Shown: one piece after another, positions 48,001-61,840 of the stretch
How positions within the stretch are numbered: position 1 is the first letter of the stretch
Layout: every line of letters begins with the position of its first letter
Origin: Monodelphis domestica
Taxonomy: Eukaryota > Chordata > Mammalia > Didelphimorphia > Didelphidae
DNA length: 64,000 nucleotides
Reading direction: 5' to 3'
Assembly (NCBI RefSeq): GCF_027887165.1
Contig: NC_077227.1
Location: forward strand, 348,312,207 to 348,376,206
Notes under the pieces: model-generated
Database searches by the model: none
Told to the model about the DNA's origin: nothing
The model's input: only the letters and a program-made list of their open reading frames with translations
Position numbers and translations under genes: made by a program

Positions 48001-51000
48001 AACATTCAAGTGACACTAAAAAGAAGTGATCGTCACAAATTGGGGGGAGGAGAACTAGACACTTCTGCTTGGGGGGTTTCTGCTTCCTATCACCAATATC
48101 AGCTCCGAATCATGGAACAAGAGGGAATTTTTATTCATTCATATGCAAAATACAGAATCAGATCTGGGTGGCCTGTCCTATGTTGCCAAGCAGGCCAGCC
48201 TTTACAATGCCAACCTGCTATTTACAAGGGGCAAAACAACGTTTGCTCCTACAAGCAGATGCTGCAAGTCAGTGAACCACTGAGGATAGCCTTGCCAAGC
48301 TACTATATCCCTTGAACCTACTGGATAAAAGAAATATGAGGCAGCAAAGTTTTATAGGGTCCTGAATGCTAGACTTGGAGTTGGGGGTGTTGCTCAGTGG
48401 GTAGTGCCAGGCCTAGAGATGGAAAGCCCTGACTTCAAATGTGGCCTCAGACACTTCCTGGCTGTGTGACCCTGGGCAAGTCACTTAATCCCCATTGCCT
48501 AGCCCTTACCACTCTTCTGCCTGGAAATCAATATTTAGTATAGAGTCATAGACCGAAGGTAAGAGTTTTTTTTTTAAATAGAAAAAGCCAGAAATTAGTT
48601 TGAATCCTCTGTGTCTCCAACACTTCCTAACTGGGAAGGCCAAAATAAGTCAGTCTCTCTTGGCCTCAAGTTCCTGCATCTGCAAAAGGGGGATAAATCT
48701 AGCACTTACCAGACTGGGCTATTGTGAGAATTAAATGAGATAACATATACAAAAGAGCTTTGCAAACCCTAAAGAACTATATAAAAGTTAGCTACTATGT
48801 TTATGATGCTATAAAGGCTACCATCATTCAAAAGAACCGTCCGTTCCAGGATGGGAGGGAGTCCTGGCACCTGTAGCTTCAGAGGATGTGGAATATTTCA
48901 CGATCACCTTATATAACAACTTCCAGCATGGGAAAAAGCAGCAGAAATAATTTCTTAACCACCTGTGTGTCCAGATGGAAAGCCAGGCCAGTGATCCTGA
49001 GATTGAAATTTTTTTAAATAAGGCAAATAATAAGACAAAGGTGATGAACCCACAGTTATACTCAGGAAGAAAAGAATTCAGAAATTTCCCTCCCACTACC
49101 TCTCCTAAAGGTCTACAGCCTTAATGAGATTATTAGAGAGATAGCCTTCTCTCTTTGAGCAATCTTCCCAATTTGGAATCACTCTCCACCAGTGTCAGCC
49201 AAAGAGAGCCTTTGATACATGCTTCAATACAGTTTTCCTCTATTTTTTATTCTTCCCCATCTCAAAGCTGTGTGAGAGTACAAATGTATGTGTAAGAGCA
49301 CACGTACTAGAAGTGACTGCCAAACATAAATGCATCTGACAGAAAACGAGCTGCAGGATGTAAGGAAGAGAAGCTGCATCAGACACGGCCTGGCTCCAGC
49401 CTTTATCTCTTTCCCTCTCTGCCACTTACCTCCTCTGGTCTACTCAGTACATGGCCTTCAGGACCAGTTATTCCAATTTCCAACATCCGGGTTTGTTCCT
49501 AGAGGAATAAAAAGCCAAATATCAACAGATACCCATTAACTGCGACAGTTAAAAAGGTAAAGAAGCCTACAGATGTTTTTTCACATAAGGATGGAGGAAG
49601 AAAATGGAACCATGAGATCTCTAACCAGAATGGTGAGAGAACTATCAAACAAAACTTCTCTCATTTTACAGGTGAGGAAACTGAGGCCCAGAGAGAGAAA
49701 ACAACAGAACAAGATGATGCAGGCAGTGGCAGAAATGAGATTTGAACCCAGAGAAGCTGCATAGTACCATGGTGAGGGCTACTGATCTGAATAAAAACCC
49801 TGTTCTAATACTTTCTATCAGTATGACCTTGGGGCAAGTCAACTGAACTTCCATAGTCCTTAGTTTATCTGTAAAATGAGGATGTAGGACCAAATGACCT
49901 CTTTGGTTCCCTTCCTACTCTCATTCAAATCCAGTCCTTGCTCCAGCTGCTGAATAGAACATATTCTGATCAAATCCTATTTTCATCCTTTAAGTCACTA
50001 ACAGTTCATCTGCTATGACATGCTGTCTTTCCAACTCCCACTCTAACAGTATCAGACACGAGGGGAGATAGACTTCCGGGAGTCAGGAAGACTCATCTTC
50101 CTGGGTTCAAATCTGGCTTCAGACCCTTCCTAGCTGTGTGACCCTGAGCAAGTCACTTAAATTAACTCTTCTGCCCTGGAACCAATACTTGGTATTGATT
50201 GTAAGACAGAAGAAAAAGTAAGAAGGATTAATGTCTAATAAGCCTGGGAAGATGAAGTGGAGTCAGAGCATGAAGAGCAAATGCTGCACAGAGGAGTCTG
50301 TATTATATCCTAAAGGCAAGAGGGAGCCAATGAAACTCCTGAGCTGGGAAAAGCCCTGGTCAGATCTTGCTTCTGGAAGCAGCAGAGGGGATGGATGAAC
50401 CAGAGTGGGGAGCAGTTGCATTCGGGGTACTCTCCCATTCATTCCTCTTCTTGGCTCTCGCTGGCAGGAAGAGCACAGGGTGACAATAATAATAATGTTT
50501 CAGGTTTTTTATCCATAGACAAGCTCTAGAATACTTTGGAAACCTAACAATGGTGGCAGAGATAAAACTAAAGCTACGTGGTATAATGGAGGGCACACTA
50601 GGTTTGAGGTCCAAGGATCTGGGTTCAAATCTTAAATCTTCAACTTAACCTGGAGTTAAGTTACTTGCTTTCTTTAGACCTCAGTTTCCTTAACTGTAAA
50701 ATGAAGGGTCCAAGGTCCCTTCCAGCTCTAAATTTTATGATCCTATGAATCACGGCCTGGCCTCCAAATTCCAGTGGCTAAATCTGTAAACCATTTACTG
50801 GCTCTCCAGAAGAAGGTTGCTGAGCTAGTGGACTTATGGGCTGTCAAATTAAGACAGCAATCCTGGAACAATCTGTGACAGGTCATCCTGATTTGTTTTT
50901 AAAATAACAAGCTTCATTCCAAGAATGCATAAGAACACTGAAATAGCCTGGTCAATTGTTCTGGGAGCTTACTTTGGTCATTCTGGGATGAAGATGGAGA

Positions 51001-54000
51001 TAACTTACACCTTTGAAGTGTTCCATTTCTATAGGGACAAAAAAGGCTTTCCTTTGTTTGGGAGCAATGAGACGTTGAGGGAAAAAGCAATTTTTTCCGT
51101 GTGAAAAACCATTAAGATTTACCAGGAATTATTTTTCCTGCTGCCCTTTCATTTTCATTAAAAAAAAAAGGCAAGAACAAAAATGTACTGGGCACTGAGA
51201 TTATCTCTATTTTATACGCTTCTTTGTACAAGAGGGCCTAAACTGTTCCAGTAAGAGACTTTGGTCTCAGGTTCTTTCCTTTGCTCTTGTTCTATGCATC
51301 TCTGCCTCTGTCCACTCTCTTCCTCTCCCCTCCTTTCTCTCTCTTCTCTCTTTGGGAAACTGGGTCTCCCAATCTCAGCCATCATACCCTCAAGGATTCC
51401 AGTCCTGGACTGATTCCATGACTGGTCAACCCAGAAGCTCTGACATGCTCTGCTTCTGATCTGGGCTGATGCACTCTCCCTAGGCAGCCTGGTAGACCCA
51501 TACCCTTGGGGGCTATATAGTGTTGTTATTCAGTCATTTCAGTGGTGTCTGACTCATTACAACTTCTTTTCTTGGCAGAGATACTGGAGCATTTCGCCAT
51601 TTCCAGTTCATTTGACAGATGGGGAAATGGAGGCAAATGGGGTGAGGTGACTTGCCCAGGGTCACACAGCTAGGAAGTGTCTGGGGTCATATCTGAACTC
51701 TGAGCTTCCTGATTCCAGGCCTAGTGTTCTACCTCACTGTTCCGTATTTAGTGGGAACACAGCCAAGAATCCCCAAGCTCGAGATCCTCCTGTCCCTCCT
51801 GCAGCTAAATCCAGGAGGACAAGTCCTCTGTAAGATGAAGAGGCCACATGAAGATGATCTCTCAAGTGAGAAGCAGCTGGCCCCTTCTGATGATGCCTGT
51901 ACAAAGGCTGTCCAGTGCAGAAGGGGCCTGCGTGGCCGCCCTTAGGCTCTGCTGTGCCTGTATTACCTTTTAACATGGGGTTTTTGTTTTTCACTCTGTG
52001 CTAAAAGAGTAAGTTTGCTGCTTCTTCTGCGTCTCTTTTACACAAAGACTTCAAAATCCCAGGGTATCGCCGCTGTCTTCTGTTCGACAACACGGTCTCT
52101 CATAGTCAGGGCGGAATTTAACAAACACCACTAGATAGTCTTCCAAATGGAAAAGTGCCTTCCATCACTTGTTTGCAAGGAGGAACCGAGCCCCGGAGGC
52201 CCTCTGCCACGAAGAAACACGGGCTCCCGTCACGGCGCCTTGGGAGAAAGGTCCAGGACGTGACGTTTCTGGGAAAAGGCCCCCCCATGCCTTTGAGGCA
52301 GCACGGATTTAGATCTAAAAGGAACCTGGGAGGCCATTCAGCCCGACTCCCTCATTTTAGAGAGGAGAACCAGTGTGGCTGGAACAGAGTTAAATAATGT
52401 AGGCGAGATCACGCCGCTGGAAGTGTCTGGAATGGTACTAGAAACCAGACCTTCAGAGAGCGGGGCCTCGTCCCTGGCACCACGCTGCCTTGTCCAAAGA
52501 AGCCCAGAGGCGTCCGGTGCAGACTGCAGAATGCCGATGCGGAGCTCCGGCACTCAGAGGACCAGGGAGGGTTGCCAATGCTGCTGGGAGCTCTCCCACT
52601 CACGCCCCACACAAGGGGTCGTAGCATCTCTGGGTGCCCATGGGAAGACGCTGCCAACACACACACACAGCGCCCTCCCCCGTGGCCCAAGAGCACTGAA
52701 GGCACCCGCTGCCCCTTCCTCCCCTCCAAACAGGGCGCTATGTGACAAAGCCTGGCAGTCACTCGCCGGAACGACGCCTCTCTGGCAGGCAGGGCCGGTG
52801 CCAGAGAGCTGGAGGGAAGGGCTGCAGGAAGACTCGTCACCCTAGCTGGAACTACTCCAGGTCCTGTGGACCCAAGGACATTCTTACCCTGACTGTGGTG
52901 GACGGGGTCACCAAGCCTAGGAAAACTTCTGAGAAGAAGTGGTACAGGGCATAAAGGGCCAGGCGTGGAGACAGGAAAAGTGACTTCCAATCCAATCCAA
53001 GACACTTACTATCAGATGGGTGACTCTGGGCAAGACACCTGACTAACTCCTGCTTGCCTCATCTGTAAAATGGGGATAAGAATAGCATCCACTTCTCAGG
53101 GTTGCTATGAGGATCAAATGAGATAATCATGTAAAACATTTAGCACAGTGCTTGGCATGAATAAAGAGCTATCTACATGTTAGCTATTATTATTATTAAA
53201 CATTAGATCTTAAGTCAGAAGACAAGTTCAAATCTAGTCTCAAACACTTTTTAGCTATATGACCCTGGGCCAATCATTTAACTCTGATTTTTCTGTTTTC
53301 TCACCTGCAAAATAGGGCTAATAACACCATCCACATCCCACATTTGGTGCTGTGAGTACCAAATAAGATCATCATTGTAAAAGGCTTAACACAGACCTTG
53401 ACACATGATAAGTGCTATAAAAAGTTTTTAGCTATTATTATAATTGTTATAATTACAACAATAAGCATTATTATTATAGGACATTGGTCCCAAGTTCAAA
53501 TTTGACCTTAGATACCTACTAGTTGTATGACACTAAGCAAATCACTTTATACCTTAGTTTCCTCATCTGTAAAACGGGGGAAATAATGGCACTTACCTAA
53601 AAATTAGACAATGTTTGCAAAGTACTTTGCATTCCTTAAAGTAATATTAAATAATAGTTATAATTATCATTAATTACAATTATTATCATTCTACCTAAGA
53701 GGTTGATGGAACAATTTTTCATTGAGATTCTGATCAAATAAACCCTGAAAAACACCACATCTAGCAGAAAAATCACTGAATTTTAAGTTAAGAAATGTGA
53801 GCCCAAGTCCCAGCTCTGTCACTTAGTAAGCAAGGTTGACATTAAGCAAGCAGCAGAATCTGAGCCCTGATAACTAGAAGGGAAAGCAGAGGTCCCCCTG
53901 GCCCAGTGCCTGCCTCCTCTAGCTTCCCCTTCAGGGATGAGAAGGATGTCCTTCCCTGTGGAGGTGGCTCTTCCTCAGAGTACTTCTGGGTCACAGCCTA

Positions 54001-57000
54001 GGCCCTCCTCTTCCAATCCCTTCCCTCCTCTGGCTTCGTCTCCTCCTCTCTCTAACATGGGGAGGGCACCTCACTCCCATCTGTTGGTACAAAGAAAAAG
54101 CCCAGAGCCACAGGGAAGAAAGGGAAGTTATTGTTCTTAAGAGAGCACCCCCTTCCTCATCTATCCTTTCCCACTGCACATGCACACTGCTGAATCTGTG
54201 CAGGTTGGCCAAGCTCCTCTGTGGACAGCATCTCCTCATCGCAGCCATGAAGCAAGCAGACAGGACTCCCTGCTTCCTTACGAACGATCCCTGTGGGCTC
54301 TCAGGCCGAGTTTTCAGCACTCTTATGATAGGTCATTCAATAGGCCCAGGAAAGCAACAGAATTCCTCCAATCCATCTATAAAATGCATTATTTTATCAT
54401 CTTAGGGCAGCAATCCTCAATTGGGTTCAAAGTCTTTAAAAAAACAAACCTTTTCATTTCCACCCTGGATCCTGATCCAAAAATGACTTTTTTTTTTAAC
54501 TTTAGGAAAAATCACCAGTAACTTTTAGGGGAGCAACTGGTGCTATAGAAAGAGCAATGCATTGGAGGTTTGATTGACTGGTTTTGATTGATCTGGTTTT
54601 AACCCCATGTTGTTGTCATTCAGTGGTTTCGGTCGTGTTCAACTCTTTGTGAACCCATTTGGAGTTTTCTTGACAAAGATAATACAAGAGTTTGCCTTTT
54701 CCTTCTCCAGCTCATCTGACAGGTGAGGAAACTGAGACAAACACAGTTAAGTGTCTTGCCCAAAGTCACACAGCCAACAAGTGTCTGAGGCCAGATTTGA
54801 AGTCAGGAAGAGGAGTCTCCCTGACTCCAGGTCTAGTGCTCTATCCTCTGTGCACCAATAATAGAAAGTTTATAAACTGCTTTATATATATATATGTTAA
54901 CACATTTGAACCTCACAATAATCCTGTGAAGTAGACATCAATATTATTCCTATTTTACAGAAAAGGCAACTGAAGTTGGTGGACCCTAATGTGGTAGACA
55001 GAGCACTGAACCTGGAGTGAAGAAACCTTGGGTTCAAATCCTGGCTTAGACATTAAATAAGGAAGTCACTCAACTACTGTTGGCCTCAAATTCCTCATCT
55101 GTAACAGGATGTCACTGGTCCCTTCCAGCTCAAAATCTATTTTGTGATGGCCTAAGTTTAGTGTAAATGAGTGATCCATTCCGGCAGAGAGACGCTTGGG
55201 AATCTAGACAGAAAGCCCATGCTGACGGGCTAGACAATTACCTGCGCAATGATATCTCCATTTTCTGCATGAACTTGAGCAATGGCCCCCAGCTCTGCGA
55301 GGCAGGTAAAGATTTCATAGAGCTGAAAAAGAAAAGGTTACCAGTTATCGTCACTGGAAAGCCTATGCTTTTTAATATCTTCAAGGAGGACCCTCAAACG
55401 CCCAAAGGAAAACTTTTCTTGGGGCACTGGTTGGCAATCAACAAGAAAAAGTATTTCAGGGTGCCTGGCAAGTCAGCAGGACTGATGCCAGCAGCCATTC
55501 TCTCTCCAGAAGAATGACAAGAAACCTGCACATTCAGAAGAGAATCCTGACAGAGGTATGTCCTTCCGGTACCATTTCTTGGATTTAGCCCTGGGTTGGC
55601 TGGAGATCATGTGGACTCATTAATAACCCATCTGGGGGCTCCCTCACTACCTGGGGGTCCCAGAGAGGCCTCATCACTGACCTGTACTTCCACTTCCTCT
55701 GGGGAAACATAGGACAGACAACTACAGACTTCCTCAAGAGCCCTATCCCAAAGGAAAAGCGGTCTGAGTTGGTTGGTATTAATCCCTCTGAGGCAGAACC
55801 CTCCTAACTCTGCTAGGGTAAGACCCCCAGGGCTTCTCTGATAGGAGGCGGCAGGGAGGGAATCAATAAAAGGAGAGCACGAGACTCCACCCCCGTCCCC
55901 CACCCCCGGCTGTCTTTCAAAGGCAATCTGCACCCCTAGAAGCACCAGCTCCTCAGGATTGTGGGCACCCTGCCTGCTACCTTATTAAATATGTCTCTGG
56001 AGTAGCTCGACATTCACAGGGAACTCTGGCTCTCTCTGAGGGAGACCCCAGCACCCCCTGGGCCCAGGAATCTAGGACCACCCATAAACTCCCAGAGCAG
56101 GCTGGGGTGCCATTACCTCTGTGTTAGAGACCTGATACAGATCCTTGTAGGCCATGTAAACCATGAAGGAGTTGACTCCTGTAGAAAAAGGGAGAGAAGA
56201 GAAGAAACAAAAGAGGGAAATGTAGCCCACCTTCAATTTCCTTGTGAGAGGAGGGTGTCACCCTCGATGACCTCAGAGGTCCCTCCAGCTCTAATTCTAG
56301 GATCCCATTCTTCTCCTCACTAAAGCTCTGATGGACATCTGCCTAACCTCCAATCCGATCTCCCACCCCCACCCACAATATACCTTTCATACTGCACCTG
56401 GAAGCATTTCACTTGGGTATAGCTCTGGTCCCATAACTCCAGTCTGTCTCCTTACGTGATCACTTTCAAACTCTTCTGCCTCATGTTCAAGAACTTCCAC
56501 AATCCAGCCCCACCTTCACTTTCCTGCATTCTGAAGTTTCCTCCAGGCACATTTCCCACTTCCACATCCTTCACTGTTCCCTCTGGCCAATATATTCTCT
56601 CCCTCCCCCCTCTCTTCAACTATCAAATGTTGGAGTCAAGTCTTTTCAGTTGTGCCTGACTCTTCATGATCTCATCTGAGGTTTTCTTGGCAAAGATACT
56701 GGAGTGGTTAGCCATTTCCCAATCCGGCTCTTTTTACAGATCAGGAAACTGAGGCAAGGAGAGTTAAGTGATTTATCTAGGGTCACCCATCAGGTAATGT
56801 CATGAGACTGGATTGGAACTTGGGAAGATGAGTCTTCACTACTCCAGACTGGGAGTTCTTGTACCACTTAGCTGCCTGATTCAACTACTGAATTCCTACC
56901 CTTTATATGCAACCTCTTTCATGAAGGGTTTCTCTCTTCTTCCTGTCTATGACCTTCTAGCCCTCTCAGAACACCTTATTAATTGCATTAAATTATCTAA

Positions 57001-60000
57001 TGCAGTATTGTTCATTTTAGTTATCTATCTATATGTGTGTGTATAAATATATACATATATATATGTCTCACCTTTGTATAAGACTACATCCTCTGAGGGC
57101 AACAATCTCTCACATCTAGCACAGTGCCTTGTATAAGCAGGCACCAAATACAAGTTGACTGAATAAATAAACCAAACAAAATGGTTTTTTAAAAATTAAA
57201 TAAGTGAATTAGTGACCAAGAACATGGAATCATGAATTTTGGCCTGGAAGAAGCTTCAGATGCCATGCTGGCCCTCATTCTGCACATGAGAAACGGAGGC
57301 TAGTAAAAGTTAAACGACATCCCCAAGGTCACACGTAGTAGCAGACCTAAGATAAGTCAAACCTACATATTCCTACTCCAAGCACAGTCCTCTTTCCAAT
57401 GGACCAGGCTCATGAATCTCCTTTCTTTTTACCGTCCACTCTTGTCAAACACAAAGAAGATACGGTATTATGAAGATTCCCCTATCTCCTCATAACACAT
57501 GAAGACCCTTCACATCTATAACACAAAATTCAACCATGAAGAAAGATTTATTTTCAATTCACAAATGGCAGGACCCTGAATAAGATAGAGATTTCTAGAA
57601 ATAAGAGGGATGGGAAGGAGGGAAAACATGTATTCTAGTTTTTAAAGAGCAGACCACACTGATCACCATTTTACAAAATCTGAGATTGGGCGGAGCACCA
57701 AGTCCAACCCAATGAAGCAATCATTTGACTCTTCATTCTATCACCCACTGAGTTGTCTATCCCTCCTCGCCTTGTGTCATCCACATGTTTGATAAACGTG
57801 CCCACTATGTTTTTATCCAAGGAATTGATTTAAATGATTGAAAAACACAAGTACGAATCTTGGGGGTACACTACTACAGACCTCCTTCCAGGGAATAGGA
57901 GCCATGAACAACTTCTCACACAACTTCTAAGGATCCTAGTCATTCATCTATAACAGAAAGGACCTCAGAGGCCATCTAGCCTAGCCCCCTCCCCTATTTT
58001 AGAGAGCCCTATGACCTCAGAGGTCTTCTACCCTAACTCTCTCCCCTAAGTGTAGAGATAAGGAAACCGAGCCCAATGGAGATTAGATATTGTCCAAGGT
58101 CACCCCGGGAATAAGCACCAAAACTCAGATACTCAAATTCAGAAACTGTGACCCCAGGCAGTATTCTTTCTAGGTAGCATCCCTGTCTTCTAAATGAATG
58201 GGCAATACTACTTTTACTTTTCCCATTCCTTTTGAATATAGCATGGGCAGGAGGAAATAAGATTTAAACATGCTTACCACCCATGGTAAGAACTTCATTA
58301 TTATGAAATTGTAAGGCATGGTAAGAAATCTAAAATTTTCCAAAACCATTCCCAGACACCATCTTTTCAAATTGTTATTCTCTTCCCAAATCTCTCCTTT
58401 CTCTTCTGAAGCCTTTGCTTCAGACTGACAGCAATGATGAGCATTATTTGGACCCTTGAAGTCTTTAGCTTTAGCCCATGGCTATGATTGCTAACAATAA
58501 CTTCTAGGGTCTTCCCAACAGCATCCTTCATGTCGCATACATCATGAATCACCAGAAGTGCATAAGAGTCACTGGGTCTCCCAAGTCATCAGCTGTGACT
58601 TCCCAAATGTGTGCCTCAGATCAATATCTGGAGCAGCAAAGAGCCGTCTCCGTACCCTTCACAAGGAAGTCACCTGTGAAGAGTGAATCAAACTCTCTCT
58701 TTCTATCAATCAGCAACTTTTAAGTTAATTAGTCAAAAACTTAAGTACCTTGAGAGCCAGGCCCAGAGTCAGGAGGTCCTATATTCAAATCTGGACCCAG
58801 ACAGTTCCAAGCTATGTGACCCTGGGCAAGTCACTTAATCCCCATTGCCTAGCCCTTATTGCTCTTCTGCCTTGGAACTGATATACAGTATTAATTCTAA
58901 GATAGAGGGAAAGAAATCCTATAAGTTAGAGAGGAGTTATTGACCAATATTGGCAGAAGGAATTTCCACAGTGTTAGAATTTTTCACACTTGTCAACAAA
59001 AAAATGGAGGGAGAGAAGAGTTAAAGCTCCTTCTTTGCTGTCTCTCAAGAAGGGGTGTTCTATTCCCTAAAGGAGAGAGGGTGGAAGCAGAGTATAAAGA
59101 AAGTCTAGAGAACAAAGTCTGTTCTTTTCCAAAATAAAAATTCCCTTTTGTTAAAGAAAAAAATGAAATTAACAATGATTAACATACAGGAACATTTCAA
59201 TGTACAATGGAAAGTCTCTCTTTCTTCACAAAGCCTTGCCAACCCATAACATTTCCCTCCTCTACCCTCCCAGATCACTGTTTACATCTCTCTTGGGGCA
59301 ATTCATCATGCACTTCCTTTGGACATGGGATGTATTTGTCTTGCTTAGTTTCACTTTCCAAGTATTTGCAGTGTGCAAATACCTTGAGTCTTCTCTCTAA
59401 TGCTGAGCACACACAGTAGGCTCTCAATCAATATTTGGTCATGGAGATATAAACAGAAAGTCTCAGAGAACAAAGGTCCTTACATGGGGACCCACAATCA
59501 TTCACTTCCTTTGAAGGGGAACTTGTACTCGAAGCTTCAGAAAAAGAGAGAAAATTTGTTTCTGCTTCCTAACCTGAGACCTAAATCAAAAGGTTCCATC
59601 TCATGCCATCCAAGACACATCCCATTCATAGCAGTGCCTCAGAATCTCCCAAAACTTCCCTGCTCCTCATTCCATCTTAGAAAAACCTCTCAAGAGAGGT
59701 AAAAGTTCAGAAACGAGGCCAGTGGAAATGAAAAGTCCTGAAGGGCCCAAAAGAAAGGGCCCCCGAGGAACAGGAGGCTGCTGTGCTCACCTTTGTCCTT
59801 GATGAGGTTCTGCACTTCTTGCTTGACACGGTCATTCCAATGAGTGATGTCCACATTCAAGGAGTAGTCGCAGCAGGTCTTCCCGTCAGCCCATTCTCGC
59901 CATTTCTCAAAGGCTTCGATCAGGCTGGATTCTGGGTCAGGGACCACATGATCAACTGGAAAGTACAAAGGGGAGAAGGGCTGAGGCATCTTATTCTTGA

Positions 60001-61798
60001 CCTTGAAATTTCCCCAGGACATTAGTGAGTCCCTTTTTCCTGGACTTGAAAATGGATCCTAGTTCCATGATCATCAAATTAGAGCTGGAAGGACTAGAAA
60101 AGGTCTTCCAGCTCAAATCCCTCATTTTACAAAGAAACTGAGACAAATAGAAGTTAAGTGACTTGCCAACAGTCTCACAACTAATAAGTGTAGGGCTGCA
60201 TTTGAACCAAAGTCTTCCTGACTCCCAAGTCCAACATCTTTCCACTAGAGCACAACTACTTCTACCACCTTCAGGACTTTTACTAGTCAAACCAAACAGT
60301 ATCCCACAGTGGTTGCAAGTATAATACAAAGGACCACTGAAAACCTGAAACTGAGATATGCAGTTTCTTTAATTAAAAAAATATATTCAGAAAGCCTCTG
60401 AGGTAAAATCATTTCACAAGATGGCAAAAGGAATTCACCCTGAGATAAAAAACAGGCTATGACAAGATAAAAGCTTCAAGAAAGTTCTCTGGGGTCTCAG
60501 GAACATCAAAGATAAAGAATTATTTTTACATTCTCCTTGCCCCAAGGCCTCACCATCTGGACTCCAGGAATGTCCACCTGAAGGCAAAGTTCATTCAAAT
60601 TAGCCCAGGTCCGTTTGTTGATCTCTTTCAGGGCAGTCAAAAGATTCCTTGAGTTACCACCAACCATTACATGGGGACCCCTTCACCCTTGGTAGTGGGG
60701 TGGTGGTAACTCAAGCCATCCTAGCTCCCCTCACATCCTGGCCTACAGCAGACATCCTACAGCATCACAGAAAGTTTGATACGCGGGAACTGGCCTTGAG
60801 TTTCCTCTATGTGACAAATTTGGGCCTGTAAGATTTATTGGGTCAAAGTTTCTCTCAACTATAAACTCTGACAGCAGAAGCCTATGTCTTATTTAAACTT
60901 TATATCTCCCCACAGTCTAGCATGGTATTTGAACACAGAAAGGATAAAATGAGGGAACTGAACAAGATGATCTCTAGGCTTCCTTCCAGCTCTAAATCTA
61001 TGCTTATATTCTCCTGACTTTGCTTCCTTAATTGAATTAATACATTGAATACAAGAGTAGTACTAATCCTACATCCAACTAAAAATTTTGCCCAGGATAT
61101 AATTTCTTTGGGGTTCAGTCAAACTGTTTCATTTCCTAGTTCTGTGGGACAATGAAGTCAGATCATTCCTTACCATTTAGGCCATATCTAGCCTTGCTGT
61201 CTTGACATTTGGGCCCCTTGAAACCTTTCCCCATCCCCTTTCCCACAAAGGAAATTAATGGTGCTTAGACAGAGGAAGTTAACAAGTCCTAGCTTTTCTC
61301 CATATTGCCCCCACCCCTCTGCCTTCTGCCTCACCTGGGTCACAGAAATCATAATCACAAGAATATTTACTCTATCAGTCTCAGTCAAAGTGCACTTATC
61401 AGAAAGGAAATGCATTGAACCACTGTTTAATAATGTTTGACATCAAACCAGGAAATCTAGTGGGCAAGGCAGCTGCTGAGAAATCAGCTGGTAGGGACCA
61501 GGCCCCTCCTTCTGCCTAGGGAAAAAACTTGAGTCTCTGCTCAGGCAACTTCTAGTTGCATCTATTATGACTGATGCAATCCTGGAGAAAGGGAGATGAG
61601 AATAAGCAAGAAGATTCTCCTTCTCCAATCAGCAAAGAGGAAAAGAAAAGCTGGGCCCTTCTCCTGGGATACCTTTCATTAGCAGGGTAAGACTTTAAGA
61701 TAGGTAGAGCTGTTATTCTAGTAGCAAATGGGAGTGGGGGAGAAAGGGAGGAAGGGAGGGAAAGAGGAAAGGATGGAAGAACGAAGGAAAGAGAGAAA

Positions 61799-61840
<42 letters not shown>

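Noticed and set aside
52409-53005. 198-codon minus-strand open frame, the longest in the window
   Set aside because: It lies in a GC-rich block with an overlapping plus-strand frame of 156 codons, has no domain, and is rich in Pro, Ser and Leu as expected from composition.
59783-60025. 80-codon + frame opposite DPYSL3 exon 4
   Set aside because: Antisense shadow of the coding exon.
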